A stretch of DNA of 8,944 nucleotides from Yoonia sp. (GCA_020627605.1 JAHDGO010000067.1:1-8944), one strand, 5' to 3'. Shown: positions 1-7,100, numbered from the stretch's first letter. Made by a program: numbers and translations. The notes: generated by a model not told the origin, from the letters alone.

Positions 1-390
1 ATTTTAAATGCAAAAGACGCGCCGCAGGATGTCGGCCCTGACGATGTTCTCGTTTGGGCCAAGGCGGATAGATATGAGCGGACAGGTTTGGCAGTGTCGG
101 GTCAAACCGGTGCAGGTCTGGATGCGCTGATCGCAGTCGTGTCGGACAGGCTGCAGGACAAGGTGGCCAGCGTCGGGATCGCGATGCGCGAACGGCATCG
201 GCTGGCGCTGGAACGGGCGGTGGCTGACCTGCATGTGGTTGAGGCAGCGCTGCATGACCAGAACGCCATGACAGATCTGATTGCCGAAGATCTGCGCAGT
301 GCCATCCGGGCTGTGGATAGCATCGTGGGCCGTGTTGATGTAGAGCATGTCCTGGACGAGATTTTCGCCAGTTTTTGCATTGGCAAATGA
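1..390 (+). CDS. mnmE: tRNA modification GTPase MnmE, C-terminal part (5' end outside window)
   Basis: MnmE (TrmE) is a GTPase that works with MnmG to add the carboxymethylaminomethyl group to C5 of U34 in certain tRNAs. The open frame runs from base 1 without a start, so this is the last 129 residues only. They hold the end of the G domain, with a G4-like motif AKAD (residues 20-23) and a G5-like VSGQTGAG, followed by the helical C-terminal domain. The protein ends in FCIGK, the family's C-x-G-K signature with the catalytic Cys at visible residue 126. In the usual NKxD form of G4 the first residue is Asn; here it is Ala, so guanine recognition may differ. The stop is 12 bases before the preferred mnmG start, which implies co-transcription of the two partner subunits. 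Identification is very secure from the C-terminus and the following gene. Confidence 0.96.
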   Translation: MLNAKDAPQDVGPDDVLVWAKADRYERTGLAVSGQTGAGLDALIAVVSDRLQDKVASVGIAMRERHRLALERAVADLHVVEAALHDQNAMTDLIAEDLRSAIRAVDSIVGRVDVEHVLDEIFASFCIGK

Positions 391-394
391 GGAG
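389..394 (+). promoter_or_regulatory. Shine-Dalgarno GAGGAG of mnmG, overlapping the mnmE stop
   Basis: GAGGAG begins inside the mnmE TGA stop. It lies 8 bases before the GTG at 403, which is ideal spacing, but it runs into the GTG at 394. It therefore favours 403 as the mnmG start. The bases between this site and the start codon are the left half of a parS palindrome. Confidence 0.7.
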
Positions 395-410
395 TGTTTC
401 ACGTGAAACA
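395..410 (+). promoter_or_regulatory. parS: parS site 1 (ParB-binding palindrome)
   Basis: TGTTTCACGTGAAACA is a perfect 16-bp inverted repeat identical to a canonical bacterial chromosomal parS. ParB (encoded at 3690-4577) should load here, clamp the DNA with CTP and spread to form the partition complex. The site covers the ribosome-binding spacer and the start of mnmG; the preferred GTG start (403-405) is the right side of the central CACGTG. An identical copy lies 1.9 kb downstream in rsmG. The match is seen directly; function is from family knowledge. Confidence 0.93.
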
Positions 411-2265
411 TCGTGACGTCGATGTTGTTGTGATCGGTGGTGGTCATGCCGGGGCCGAGGCGGCTCATGCGGCTGCCCGTATGGGCGTGCGGACTGCGTT
501 GGTGACGTTGACCAAAGCCTCTATCGGGGTGATGTCCTGCAATCCGGCGATTGGCGGGTTGGGCAAAGGTCATCTGGTCCGCGAAATTGATGCGCTTGAC
601 GGCGTGATGGGGCGCGTCGCAGATCGCGCTGGTATCCAGTTCCGGCTGCTGAACCGCAAGAAGGGGCCAGCAGTGCAAGGCCCCCGCGCGCAGTCTGACC
701 GTCAGATTTACCGTGAGACCATGCAGGCAGAACTGTCATTGCTGGAAAACCTGACAATTGTTGAAGCCGAGGCAACCGATCTGATCATTGAAAACGGACG
801 GGTCTGCGGTGTTGTCATGCGCGACGGCGCCCGAATGACGGCGGATAGCGTTATTCTGACCACGGGCACATTTCTGCGCGGCATTATCCATATCGGCGAT
901 GTGTCACGTCCCGGTGGGCGGATGGGTGATGACCCGTCGGTAAAAATGGCAGAGCGGTTGGACAGCTTTGGTTTGCCGCTTGGACGGTTGAAAACGGGAA
1001 CGCCGCCGCGGCTTGATGGCCGCACGATTGCATGGGATCTGCTGGAAGCACAGCCAAGCGACACCGACCCGGTCATGTTCTCCTTCCTGTCTACGGGCAC
1101 ATTCGCGCCGCAGATCGACTGTGGAATCACGCATACCAACGAACGCACCCATGCAATCATTCGCGAAAACCTTGACCGGTCTGCCATGTACGGCGGCATG
1201 ATTGACGGTGTTGGCCCGCGCTATTGCCCGTCCATCGAGGACAAGGTTGTCAGGTTCGCTGACAAGACATCTCATCAGATTTTCCTGGAGCCTGAGGGCG
1301 TGAATGACCACACGGTGTATCCCAATGGTATCTCGACCTCTTTGCCGGTGGACGTGCAGGATGACTATGTGCATTCGATCTACGGTCTTGAAAATGCAAA
1401 GATTTTGCAGCCCGGCTATGCAATTGAATATGACTATGTTGACCCCCGTGCCTTGCGCGAAACGCTGGAATTGCGTGATGTGCCGGGGCTTTATCTGGCC
1501 GGTCAGATCAACGGCACAACAGGTTACGAAGAAGCGGCGGCGCAGGGCCTTGTCGCTGGTCTGAATGCGGCAGCCACGTCCAAAGGCGAAGATGCCGTGC
1601 GGTTCAGTCGCCGCGAGTCCTATATTGGCGTCATGATTGACGATCTGATCACCCGTGGCGTGTCAGAGCCTTATCGCATGTTCACCTCGCGGGCCGAGTT
1701 CAGGTTGTCGCTGCGGGCAGACAACGCAGATCAGCGTCTGACGGCGCGCGGCCGGACGATTGGTTGTGTCGGTGACGACAGGTGGACGCAGTTTTCAAAG
1801 AAGTTGGATGCATTGACGACAGGTCGCGACATGCTGTCAACAATCTCGCTCAGCGCGCGCGACATTGCGCAAAGCGGGGTCAATCTGAATGCTGATGGCC
1901 CACGCCGATCTGCGCTGGATGCCCTGGCATTGTCTGATTTTGGCTTTGATGCCCTGGCAGGACTGGCACCACAAGCAGTTGAAATCGCACCAGATATTCA
2001 GGATCAGATCAAGAAAGACGCGCTCTATGCCCATTATATTTCCCGGCAGGCGCGTGACATTGCAGCGATGGAGCGGGATGAACAGAACATCATCCCTGAA
2101 GATCTGGATTTTGGCGCAGTCAGCGGGCTCTCGAACGAGCTTGTGACCAAACTGAAAGCAACCCGCCCGACCACCATCGCCCATGCGTCCCGGATCGAGG
2201 GGATGACCCCCGCCGCACTGATGCTGTTGATCGGCGCATCCAAAAAACAGCAACAGGCAAGTTGA
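403..2265 (+). CDS. mnmG: tRNA uridine-5-carboxymethylaminomethyl modification enzyme MnmG (GidA)
   Basis: FAD-dependent partner of MnmE in the alpha2beta2 complex that builds cmnm5 on U34 of tRNA, using methylene-tetrahydrofolate and glycine or ammonium. From GTG 403 the product is 620 residues, normal for the family. The N-terminal dinucleotide fold has [10 protein letters not shown] (residues 8-17). A conserved SCNPAIGG follows, with Cys at 46, and YCPSIEDK with the second conserved Cys at 275. [23 protein letters not shown] and [10 protein letters not shown] are further family blocks. The C-terminal helical domain, which contacts MnmE and tRNA, carries IPEDLDF and [12 protein letters not shown] near the end. 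The start could be the in-frame GTG at 394, adding Met-Phe-His, but GAGGAG at 389-394 is 8 bases from 403 and leaves no room for 394. Both candidate starts touch parS site 1. The stop TGA overlaps the rsmG ATG by one base, suggesting translational coupling. Confidence 0.97.
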   Translation: MKHRDVDVVVIGGGHAGAEAAHAAARMGVRTALVTLTKASIGVMSCNPAIGGLGKGHLVREIDALDGVMGRVADRAGIQFRLLNRKKGPAVQGPRAQSDRQIYRETMQAELSLLENLTIVEAEATDLIIENGRVCGVVMRDGARMTADSVILTTGTFLRGIIHIGDVSRPGGRMGDDPSVKMAERLDSFGLPLGRLKTGTPPRLDGRTIAWDLLEAQPSDTDPVMFSFLSTGTFAPQIDCGITHTNERTHAIIRENLDRSAMYGGMIDGVGPRYCPSIEDKVVRFADKTSHQIFLEPEGVNDHTVYPNGISTSLPVDVQDDYVHSIYGLENAKILQPGYAIEYDYVDPRALRETLELRDVPGLYLAGQINGTTGYEEAAAQGLVAGLNAAATSKGEDAVRFSRRESYIGVMIDDLITRGVSEPYRMFTSRAEFRLSLRADNADQRLTARGRTIGCVGDDRWTQFSKKLDALTTGRDMLSTISLSARDIAQSGVNLNADGPRRSALDALALSDFGFDALAGLAPQAVEIAPDIQDQIKKDALYAHYISRQARDIAAMERDEQNIIPEDLDFGAVSGLSNELVTKLKATRPTTIAHASRIEGMTPAALMLLIGASKKQQQAS

Positions 2266-2888
2266 TGGGCGATTTGCAGGTCGCCGGGATCAATGTTTCA
2301 CGTGAAACATACGACAAGCTGCGCGCGTTTGAGGCGCTGACGGCCAAGTGGACACGCAAGATCAATCTGATCTCTGCCAGCACGACAAATGACATATGGC
2401 AGCGGCATATCACTGATTCCGCACAGATTTTTCCCCATGCGCCAGAGGCAGCATCGACCTGGGTCGATCTTGGCAGCGGTGGCGGTTTTCCTGGCATCGT
2501 GCTGGCGATTCTCGCAGCAGAGCATCGCCCAGTCATCCGACTTACCCTGGTGGAAAGCGATCAGCGCAAAGCCACATTCCTGCGTACTGCCGTGCGCGAA
2601 CTCGGGTTAGACACGACTATCACCCCTGACCGGATAGAGAACATCCCGCCGCAAATGGCAGATGTGGTATCAGCAAGGGCTCTCGCCCCACTATCTGCGC
2701 TTCTTGGCATGGTCAGCAGACACCTCGCAGACGGCGGAACAGCCCTTTTGCCAAAAGGCAAGCAAACCCGGCAAGAGCTCGCAGAGGCACGAAAAAACTG
2801 GCGTTTTGAACTTGAAGATCGGCCCAGTATCACTGATCCTGAGGCCCGCATACTCGCCTTTCAAAGGATCCAGGCTCTTGGCCACTGA
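2265..2888 (+). CDS. rsmG: 16S rRNA (guanine-N7) methyltransferase RsmG (GidB)
   Basis: SAM-dependent methyltransferase that adds the N7 methyl to a guanosine in the 530 loop of 16S rRNA (G527 in E. coli numbering). The 207-residue product matches the family's length. Family blocks are NLIS (34-37) and HITDS (48-52). The SAM-binding glycine-rich loop is DLGSGGGFPG (68-77), followed by VESDQRK (96-102), whose Glu is expected to bind the ribose of SAM. ATG 2265 shares its A with the mnmG stop (TGATG); a TTG at 2262 would add one residue only. Codons 10-15 contain the second parS, so residues V11-S-R-E-T15 are dictated by the palindrome. The last 11 bases overlap the likely parA start. In other bacteria loss of RsmG gives low-level streptomycin resistance. 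Confidence 0.96.
   Translation: MGDLQVAGINVSRETYDKLRAFEALTAKWTRKINLISASTTNDIWQRHITDSAQIFPHAPEAASTWVDLGSGGGFPGIVLAILAAEHRPVIRLTLVESDQRKATFLRTAVRELGLDTTITPDRIENIPPQMADVVSARALAPLSALLGMVSRHLADGGTALLPKGKQTRQELAEARKNWRFELEDRPSITDPEARILAFQRIQALGH
2294..2309 (+). promoter_or_regulatory. parS: parS site 2 (ParB-binding palindrome inside rsmG)
   Basis: A second perfect TGTTTCACGTGAAACA, extended by flanking A and T to an 18-bp perfect palindrome (2293-2310). It is read within rsmG as the end of Asn10 followed by Val-Ser-Arg-Glu-Thr, a different frame from that used at site 1. It is 1,899 bases from site 1 and about 0.6 kb before parA. Two identical 16-mers this close, next to parAB, cannot reasonably be chance; ParB loading here is inferred from the family. 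Confidence 0.93.
2863..2868 (+). promoter_or_regulatory. Shine-Dalgarno AAAGGA of parA, inside rsmG
   Basis: AAAGGA lies within the 3' end of rsmG, 9 bases before the TTG at 2878. It is the reason for choosing this TTG as the parA start over the far upstream in-frame GTG at 2662. Confidence 0.6.
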
Positions 2889-3687
2889 TAACACACAAAG
2901 GCCGCAGATCATCGCGATCGCCAATCAGAAGGGTGGTGTCGGCAAGACCACGACCACCATCAATCTTGGCGCGGCGCTGGCCGAAAAGGGCAAGCCTGTC
3001 CTGCTGATCGATCTGGACCCGCAGGGCAATGCTTCGACTGGCCTCGGCGTCGATCACGACCGGCGCGAGGCGACCACCTACGATCTTCTGGCCGGGGACG
3101 CATCCCTGCCAGAGGCAATTCAATCCACCACCGTCGAAAACCTCGATATCGTCCCGGCCACCACAGACCTCAGCTCTGCCGATCTGGAGCTGATGGATAA
3201 TGCCAAGCGCAGCTTTCTGTTGCGCGATGTGCTGCGCGGTGATACCGCTGACACAAGCAAATACGACTACATATTGATAGATTGCCCACCATCCCTCAAT
3301 ATATTGACCGTCAACGCCATGGTCGCCGCCCATGCGCTGATCGTGCCATTGCAAAGCGAGTTCTTCGCACTCGAAGGTCTGTCGCAGCTGATCCTCACCG
3401 TGCGTGACGTTCGCCAGACGGCCAATCCAGACCTGCGCATCGAAGGGATCGCGCTGACAATGTATGACCAGCGCAACAACCTGTCGCTGCAGGTCGAGGA
3501 TGACGCCCGCGAAAATATGGGTGACATGGTCTTCCGCACCGTCATCCCCCGCAATGTCCGGCTCAGCGAGGCACCCTCTTACGCCATGCCTGTTCTGGCC
3601 TATGACAGCACCTCAAAAGGCAGCATGGCCTACCGCGCCCTCGCAGACGAACTGATCACCCGCACCAGCAAGCAAAAGGTGGCATAG
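2878..3687 (+). CDS. parA: Chromosome-partitioning ATPase ParA (Soj family)
   Basis: Deviant Walker ATPase that binds DNA non-specifically as an ATP dimer and moves ParB-parS complexes, so segregating newly replicated origins. From TTG 2878 the product is 269 residues, the usual size of chromosomal ParA. IIAIANQKGGVGKTTT (11-26) contains the deviant Walker A motif, with signature Lys18 and P-loop Lys23. LIDLDPQGN (43-51) is the Walker A' region, and ILIDCPPSLN has the Walker B Asp at 135. There is no long N-terminal DNA-binding domain, which fits the chromosomal rather than plasmid type Ia class. The frame stays open upstream to 2662, but that region is rsmG read out of frame; AAAGGA 9 bases before the TTG supports the short form. 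The start overlaps the rsmG end by 11 bp and parB follows after 2 bases. The coding strand is C-rich, unlike mnmG. Confidence 0.96.
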   Translation: MATDNTQRPQIIAIANQKGGVGKTTTTINLGAALAEKGKPVLLIDLDPQGNASTGLGVDHDRREATTYDLLAGDASLPEAIQSTTVENLDIVPATTDLSSADLELMDNAKRSFLLRDVLRGDTADTSKYDYILIDCPPSLNILTVNAMVAAHALIVPLQSEFFALEGLSQLILTVRDVRQTANPDLRIEGIALTMYDQRNNLSLQVEDDARENMGDMVFRTVIPRNVRLSEAPSYAMPVLAYDSTSKGSMAYRALADELITRTSKQKVA

Positions 3688-3689
3688 AC

Positions 3690-4577
3690 ATGGCACGCAC
3701 CCCCGCAAAATCCCGTGGTCTGGGGCGCGGTCTGTCCGCGCTGATGTCGGATGTCACGGCCGATGACGCCACAAGAGACCCGCAAACCCGCGCTGATCTG
3801 GTCGTGCCCATCGAACAGGTCCAGCCGAACCCTGATCAGCCCCGGCGCACATTTGATCAGGACGCATTGGATGAACTTGCCGCCTCAATCGCGGAAAAGG
3901 GCATCATCCAGCCTCTCATCGTGCGTCAGGCGCCCGGCAAATCCAAAGGCTACGAAATCGTCGCGGGAGAGCGCCGCTGGCGCGCCGCCCAGATGGCCAA
4001 ACTGCACGACGTCCCGGTGATCCTGCGCGATTACAACGACACCGAGGTGCTGGAAATCGCCATTATCGAAAACATCCAGCGCGCCGATCTGAACCCGGTG
4101 GATGAGGCGACGGGCTATCAACATCTGATGGACCGTTTCGGTCACACGCAGGATCAGATGGCCACTGCCCTCGGTAAAAGCCGCAGCCATATTGCCAATC
4201 TTCTCAGGCTGCTCAAACTCCCGGAAGAGGTGCAGCGCTATCTGGTCAGTGGCCAACTGTCCGCAGGCCACGCCCGTGCCCTTGTCGGCCATGATCAGGC
4301 CGTCGCGCTGGCGCGCGAGGTGATCCAGCGCAAGCTTTCTGTCCGTGACACTGAAAAGCTCGCCAAGAAGGGCCCCGCGATCAAGAAACGCGCCGTCCCA
4401 GGTGCGCCCGTGCCCAAGGATGCCGATACCGTCCAGATCGAAAATGAACTGACCGCGACACTTGGCATGAAGGTCACGATTGATCATGCCGCTGGCGGCG
4501 AAGGCGGCAAACTTTCGGTCAGCTACAAATCACTTGATCAGCTCGACGACCTGCTGCGGGCGCTGGCCGGAAACTAG
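3690..4577 (+). CDS. parB: Chromosome-partitioning protein ParB (parS-binding CTPase)
   Basis: Binds parS, hydrolyses CTP as a sliding clamp, nucleates the partition complex and stimulates ParA ATPase. The 295-residue product has the full family layout. The basic N-terminal ParA-interaction peptide is RGLGRGLSALM (9-19). The CTP-binding N domain has GIIQPLIVR (71-79), GERRWRA (93-99) and ENIQRADLNP (127-136). A helix-turn-helix at about 153-173 (TQDQMATALGKSRSHIANLL) reads parS, SAGHARAL (191-198) follows, and a basic linker precedes the C-terminal dimerisation domain, which ends in LLRALAGN. ATG 3690 has AAAGGTGG at 3675-3682 in front. Its targets are the two parS sites upstream, so spreading could cover its own operon. 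The stop shares bases with the stop of convergent hemW. Confidence 0.97.
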   Translation: MARTPAKSRGLGRGLSALMSDVTADDATRDPQTRADLVVPIEQVQPNPDQPRRTFDQDALDELAASIAEKGIIQPLIVRQAPGKSKGYEIVAGERRWRAAQMAKLHDVPVILRDYNDTEVLEIAIIENIQRADLNPVDEATGYQHLMDRFGHTQDQMATALGKSRSHIANLLRLLKLPEEVQRYLVSGQLSAGHARALVGHDQAVALAREVIQRKLSVRDTEKLAKKGPAIKKRAVPGAPVPKDADTVQIENELTATLGMKVTIDHAAGGEGGKLSVSYKSLDQLDDLLRALAGN

Positions 4578-5743
4578 GCCTCCAGCAGGGCGCGCAACAC
4601 AGCATTCAGGACAGGGCGCCCCTGCGCTGTCAGGCACAGCTGTGCCCCGTCCAGCCGCACCATGCCAATATCCGCTAAATCATTGATTTTACTTATATAT
4701 TTCTCGTCGCCCTGCAACCCAAACCGCGACAGGTCCACCCCCTCGCGCAGCCGCATCCCCATCAGCAGGAACTCGGCCACCTGCGCATCATGGTCCAGCG
4801 CTTCTCGCGCCAATTCGCCTTGGCCCTCGCGTTGCACCTGCGCCAGCCATTCCATCGGGGCCAGCGGTGTCTGTGTGGCATAGCGTTGCCCGCCCAGCGT
4901 CAGCCGCCCATGTGCGCCCGGCCCGATGCCCACGTAGTCGCCATAGCGCCAGTAGATCTGGTTATGCAGGCTTTCTGCGCCTGCGACCGCGTGGTTCGAT
5001 ACCTCATAGCCCACAAATCCGGCCTCTGCGGTCATCGCCTGCGTCATCGCATACATATCTGCCGCCGCATCCTCGTCGGGCAGACCCCGCAGCTTGCCCA
5101 GCGCATAGCGGTCCCCAAAGGCGGTGCCGTCCTCGATTGTCAGCTGATAGAGCGATAGGTGATCCACGGCGAGCTGCAACGCGCGGTTCAGTTCGGCCTC
5201 CCAATCGGCCAGGCTCTGCCCCTGCCGGGCGTAGATCAGATCAAAACTCACCCGTTCAAACACATCACGGGCAATATCAAAGGCCGCCATCGCCTCCTGC
5301 GCCGAATGCAGCCGCCCCAGCGCCTTCAGGTCAGCGTCATTCAACGCCTGCACCCCAAGCGACACCCGGTTGACCCCCGCGTCACGATATCCGGCAAAGC
5401 GCCCTGCCTCCACCGATGTCGGGTTTGCCTCCAGCGTGATCTCGATATCATTGGCCATCGGCCATGTGGCGCGCACCGCTGTCATCACAGCGTCAACAAC
5501 CTCCGGGTCCATCAGGCTCGGCGTGCCGCCGCCGAAAAACACGGACCGTAACACGCGGCCTTCAGTTTCCGCCCCCAGCCGCGCAATCTCGCTGACATAG
5601 GCCCTGGCCCATGCCTGCTGATCAATCTGCGCCACCACATGGCTGTTGAAATCGCAATAGGGGCATTTCGCCTGACAGAAGGGCCAGTGCAGATAAAGGC
5701 CAAAGCCGCCCGCTTCCCAATCTTCAGGCAAAACAGCCTGCAA
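4574..5743 (-). CDS. hemW: HemW-type radical SAM protein (putative heme chaperone, formerly called coproporphyrinogen III oxidase-like)
   Basis: Radical SAM protein of the HemN/HemW family. The 389-residue product has GLYLHWPFC near the N-terminus and the cluster motif C-x3-C-x2-C (Cys23, 27, 30) followed by Asp-Phe. It lacks the extra Cys that follows in true HemN oxidases (CxxxCxxCxC). FFGGGTPS (69-76) is the SAM-binding glycine motif. HNQIYW (260-265) is the HNxxYW heme-binding signature of HemW, followed by GIGPGAHG. HemW is thought to deliver heme to membrane targets rather than make it. No ATG is available before the motif. The first start is TTG 5743, overlapping rdgB by 20 bp. TTG 5731 (8-bp overlap, with CAGG about 5 bases upstream) is an equally plausible start. 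It is last in the rph-rdgB-hemW run. Older annotations often name this family hemN. Confidence 0.94.
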   Translation of the reverse strand: MQAVLPEDWEAGGFGLYLHWPFCQAKCPYCDFNSHVVAQIDQQAWARAYVSEIARLGAETEGRVLRSVFFGGGTPSLMDPEVVDAVMTAVRATWPMANDIEITLEANPTSVEAGRFAGYRDAGVNRVSLGVQALNDADLKALGRLHSAQEAMAAFDIARDVFERVSFDLIYARQGQSLADWEAELNRALQLAVDHLSLYQLTIEDGTAFGDRYALGKLRGLPDEDAAADMYAMTQAMTAEAGFVGYEVSNHAVAGAESLHNQIYWRYGDYVGIGPGAHGRLTLGGQRYATQTPLAPMEWLAQVQREGQGELAREALDHDAQVAEFLLMGMRLREGVDLSRFGLQGDEKYISKINDLADIGMVRLDGAQLCLTAQGRPVLNAVLRALLEA

Positions 5744-6332
5744 TCAGCTTTCTGAACGCATCCGCCCTGTGGCTGATCTTGTTCTTTTCCCAGCGGTCCA
5801 TTTCGCCAAAGGTCACATCGTACCCATCAGGCTGAAAGATCGGGTCATAGCCATGGCCCTGATCACCCCGCATCGGCCAGACGATCTGCCCGGGCATTTC
5901 GCCCGGAAACACCTCATCGTGGCCATCAGGCCAGGCCAGCACCAGTGTGCAGCAAAATTTTGCCGTGCGCGGGAACGGCGCATCGGCATCCTCCAACGCG
6001 CGCCAGCTGCGCTCCATCGCCATATTGAAATCGCGACCCGCAGGCGTTTCGGCCCAATCCGCCGTATAAACCCCCGGCGCACCGCCCAACCCGTCAATGG
6101 CAATCCCGCTGTCGTCGGCCAGTGCTGGCAAACCCGTGGCCTTGGCCGCCGCATGGGCCTTGATCCTTGCATTGCCAGCAAATGTCGTTTCGGTCTCTTC
6201 CGGCTCTGGTAGCCCATGATCCGCGTTAGAGCTCAGCGTCACGCCATAGGGCGACAGCAAATCGGCAATCTCTTCCAGCTTCCCCTGATTGTGGGTCGCA
6301 ATCACCAGCGCCTTGCCGTCAAACCGCCGCAT
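5724..6332 (-). CDS. rdgB: RdgB/HAM1-type non-canonical purine NTP pyrophosphatase
   Basis: Hydrolyses ITP, dITP and XTP to monophosphates plus pyrophosphate, keeping deaminated purines out of DNA and RNA. The 202-residue product is of family length. IATHNQGKLEEI (11-22) is the substrate-loop T-x-N-x-x-K motif. LADDSGIAID (71-80) includes the likely catalytic Asp74, and GAPGVYTADWA follows. GYDPIF (161-166) and SHRADA (188-193 region) complete the signatures. ATG 6332 shares its first base with the rph stop (TGATG junction), so translation is probably coupled. Cys-Cys at 127-128 is not part of a known motif. The 3' end overlaps the hemW start. Confidence 0.96.
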   Translation of the reverse strand: MRRFDGKALVIATHNQGKLEEIADLLSPYGVTLSSNADHGLPEPEETETTFAGNARIKAHAAAKATGLPALADDSGIAIDGLGGAPGVYTADWAETPAGRDFNMAMERSWRALEDADAPFPRTAKFCCTLVLAWPDGHDEVFPGEMPGQIVWPMRGDQGHGYDPIFQPDGYDVTFGEMDRWEKNKISHRADAFRKLIAGCFA

Positions 6333-7039
6333 CAGCCAACTGCCGCCATCTGCGCCGCGGTCAGCTCTGTCACGCCCTTATCCGCCAGATCAAGCAGCTT
6401 ATCCATCTGGTCACGGGTGAACGTGGCACCTTCTGCTGACATCTGCACCTCGATCAGCTTGCCACCGGTCATGACAAAATTCCCGTCAACACCGGCCTCG
6501 CTGTCCTCGGGATAGTCCAGATCAAGCACTTCCTGCCCCGCATAGATGCCACATGAAATCGCCGCGACCGGATCGACCAGCGGGTCGCTGATCACATCGC
6601 CTGCTTTCATCAGCTTCTGCACCGCCAGCTTCAACGCGACCCAGCCACCGGTGATCGAGGCGCAGCGCGTGCCACCATCGGCCTGAATGACATCGCAATC
6701 CACCACGATCTGCCGCTCGCCCAGCGCCACACGGTCCACACCTGCACGCAGTGACCGGCCGATCAGGCGCTGAATTTCCTGCGTTCTGCCAGATTGGCCA
6801 TTCTTGGCCTCACGGCGCATCCGCGTATTGGTCGCACGGGGCAGCATCCCGTATTCCGCCGTCACCCAGCCAAGGCCGGAATTCTTCAGAAACGGCGGCA
6901 CGCGTTCATCAATTGTGGCGGTACACAACACATGGGTGTTGCCGCATTTGATCAGGCAGGACCCTTCGGCATGCATGGTCACGCCGGTCTCAATCGACAC
7001 GGCACGCATTTCGTTTGTCTGACGGCCAGATGGGCGCAT
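6332..7039 (-). CDS. rph: Ribonuclease PH
   Basis: Phosphate-dependent 3'-to-5' exoribonuclease that trims the 3' end of tRNA precursors and takes part in RNA quality control; active as a hexamer. From ATG 7039 the product is 235 residues, close to the family norm. It opens with [26 protein letters not shown] (57-70) and [16 protein letters not shown] (85-100) are core blocks, with Arg85 at a phosphate-binding position. [18 protein letters not shown] (114-131) carries the second phosphate-contact Arg125. The C-terminal part keeps DPVAAISCG and [12 protein letters not shown]. The frame could be extended to 7081, but AAAGGAG at 7053-7047, with 7 bases between it and ATG 7039, fixes the start. 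It is the first gene of the minus-strand cluster and diverges from hrcA across 114 bases. Confidence 0.97.
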   Translation of the reverse strand: MRPSGRQTNEMRAVSIETGVTMHAEGSCLIKCGNTHVLCTATIDERVPPFLKNSGLGWVTAEYGMLPRATNTRMRREAKNGQSGRTQEIQRLIGRSLRAGVDRVALGERQIVVDCDVIQADGGTRCASITGGWVALKLAVQKLMKAGDVISDPLVDPVAAISCGIYAGQEVLDLDYPEDSEAGVDGNFVMTGGKLIEVQMSAEGATFTRDQMDKLLDLADKGVTELTAAQMAAVG

Positions 7040-7046
7040 GAGATCA

Positions 7047-7053
7047 CTCCTTT
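7047..7053 (-). promoter_or_regulatory. Shine-Dalgarno AAAGGAG of rph
   Basis: On the minus strand AAAGGAG precedes ATG 7039 by 7 bases. It is the strongest ribosome-binding site in the window and decides the rph start against the longer open frame. Confidence 0.8.
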
Positions 7054-7100
7054 GGTTGCACCTCTCCGATACGCTGCCCATATCTGAAATCCAACCCCGA

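Noticed and set aside
312..320. DnaA-box-like TGTGGATAG (8 of 9) in mnmE, and TTATCCATA (8 of 9) at 884-892 in mnmG
   Set aside because: Single near-matches in conserved coding sequence, with no clustering and no AT-rich unwinding region, do not make an origin.
904..1374. 156-residue antisense open frame inside mnmG
   Set aside because: It is wholly within a conserved gene, has no family resemblance, and long shadow frames are common in GC-rich coding DNA.
2662..2877. Longer parA from GTG 2662
   Set aside because: It would add 72 residues that are rsmG read out of frame; chromosomal ParA normally begins just before the IIAIANQKGG block, and AAAGGA points to TTG 2878.
2830..3354. 174-residue antisense open frame over the rsmG-parA junction
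   Set aside because: No recognisable domain or good ribosome-binding site; explained by codon bias of parA on the other strand.
4867..5373. 168-residue plus-strand open frame opposite hemW
   Set aside because: Low-complexity Arg/Pro/Ser-rich translation typical of a shadow of a GC-rich gene.
7040..7081. 14-residue N-terminal extension of RNase PH
   Set aside because: The strong AAAGGAG before ATG 7039 and the family start MRPSGR fix the shorter form.
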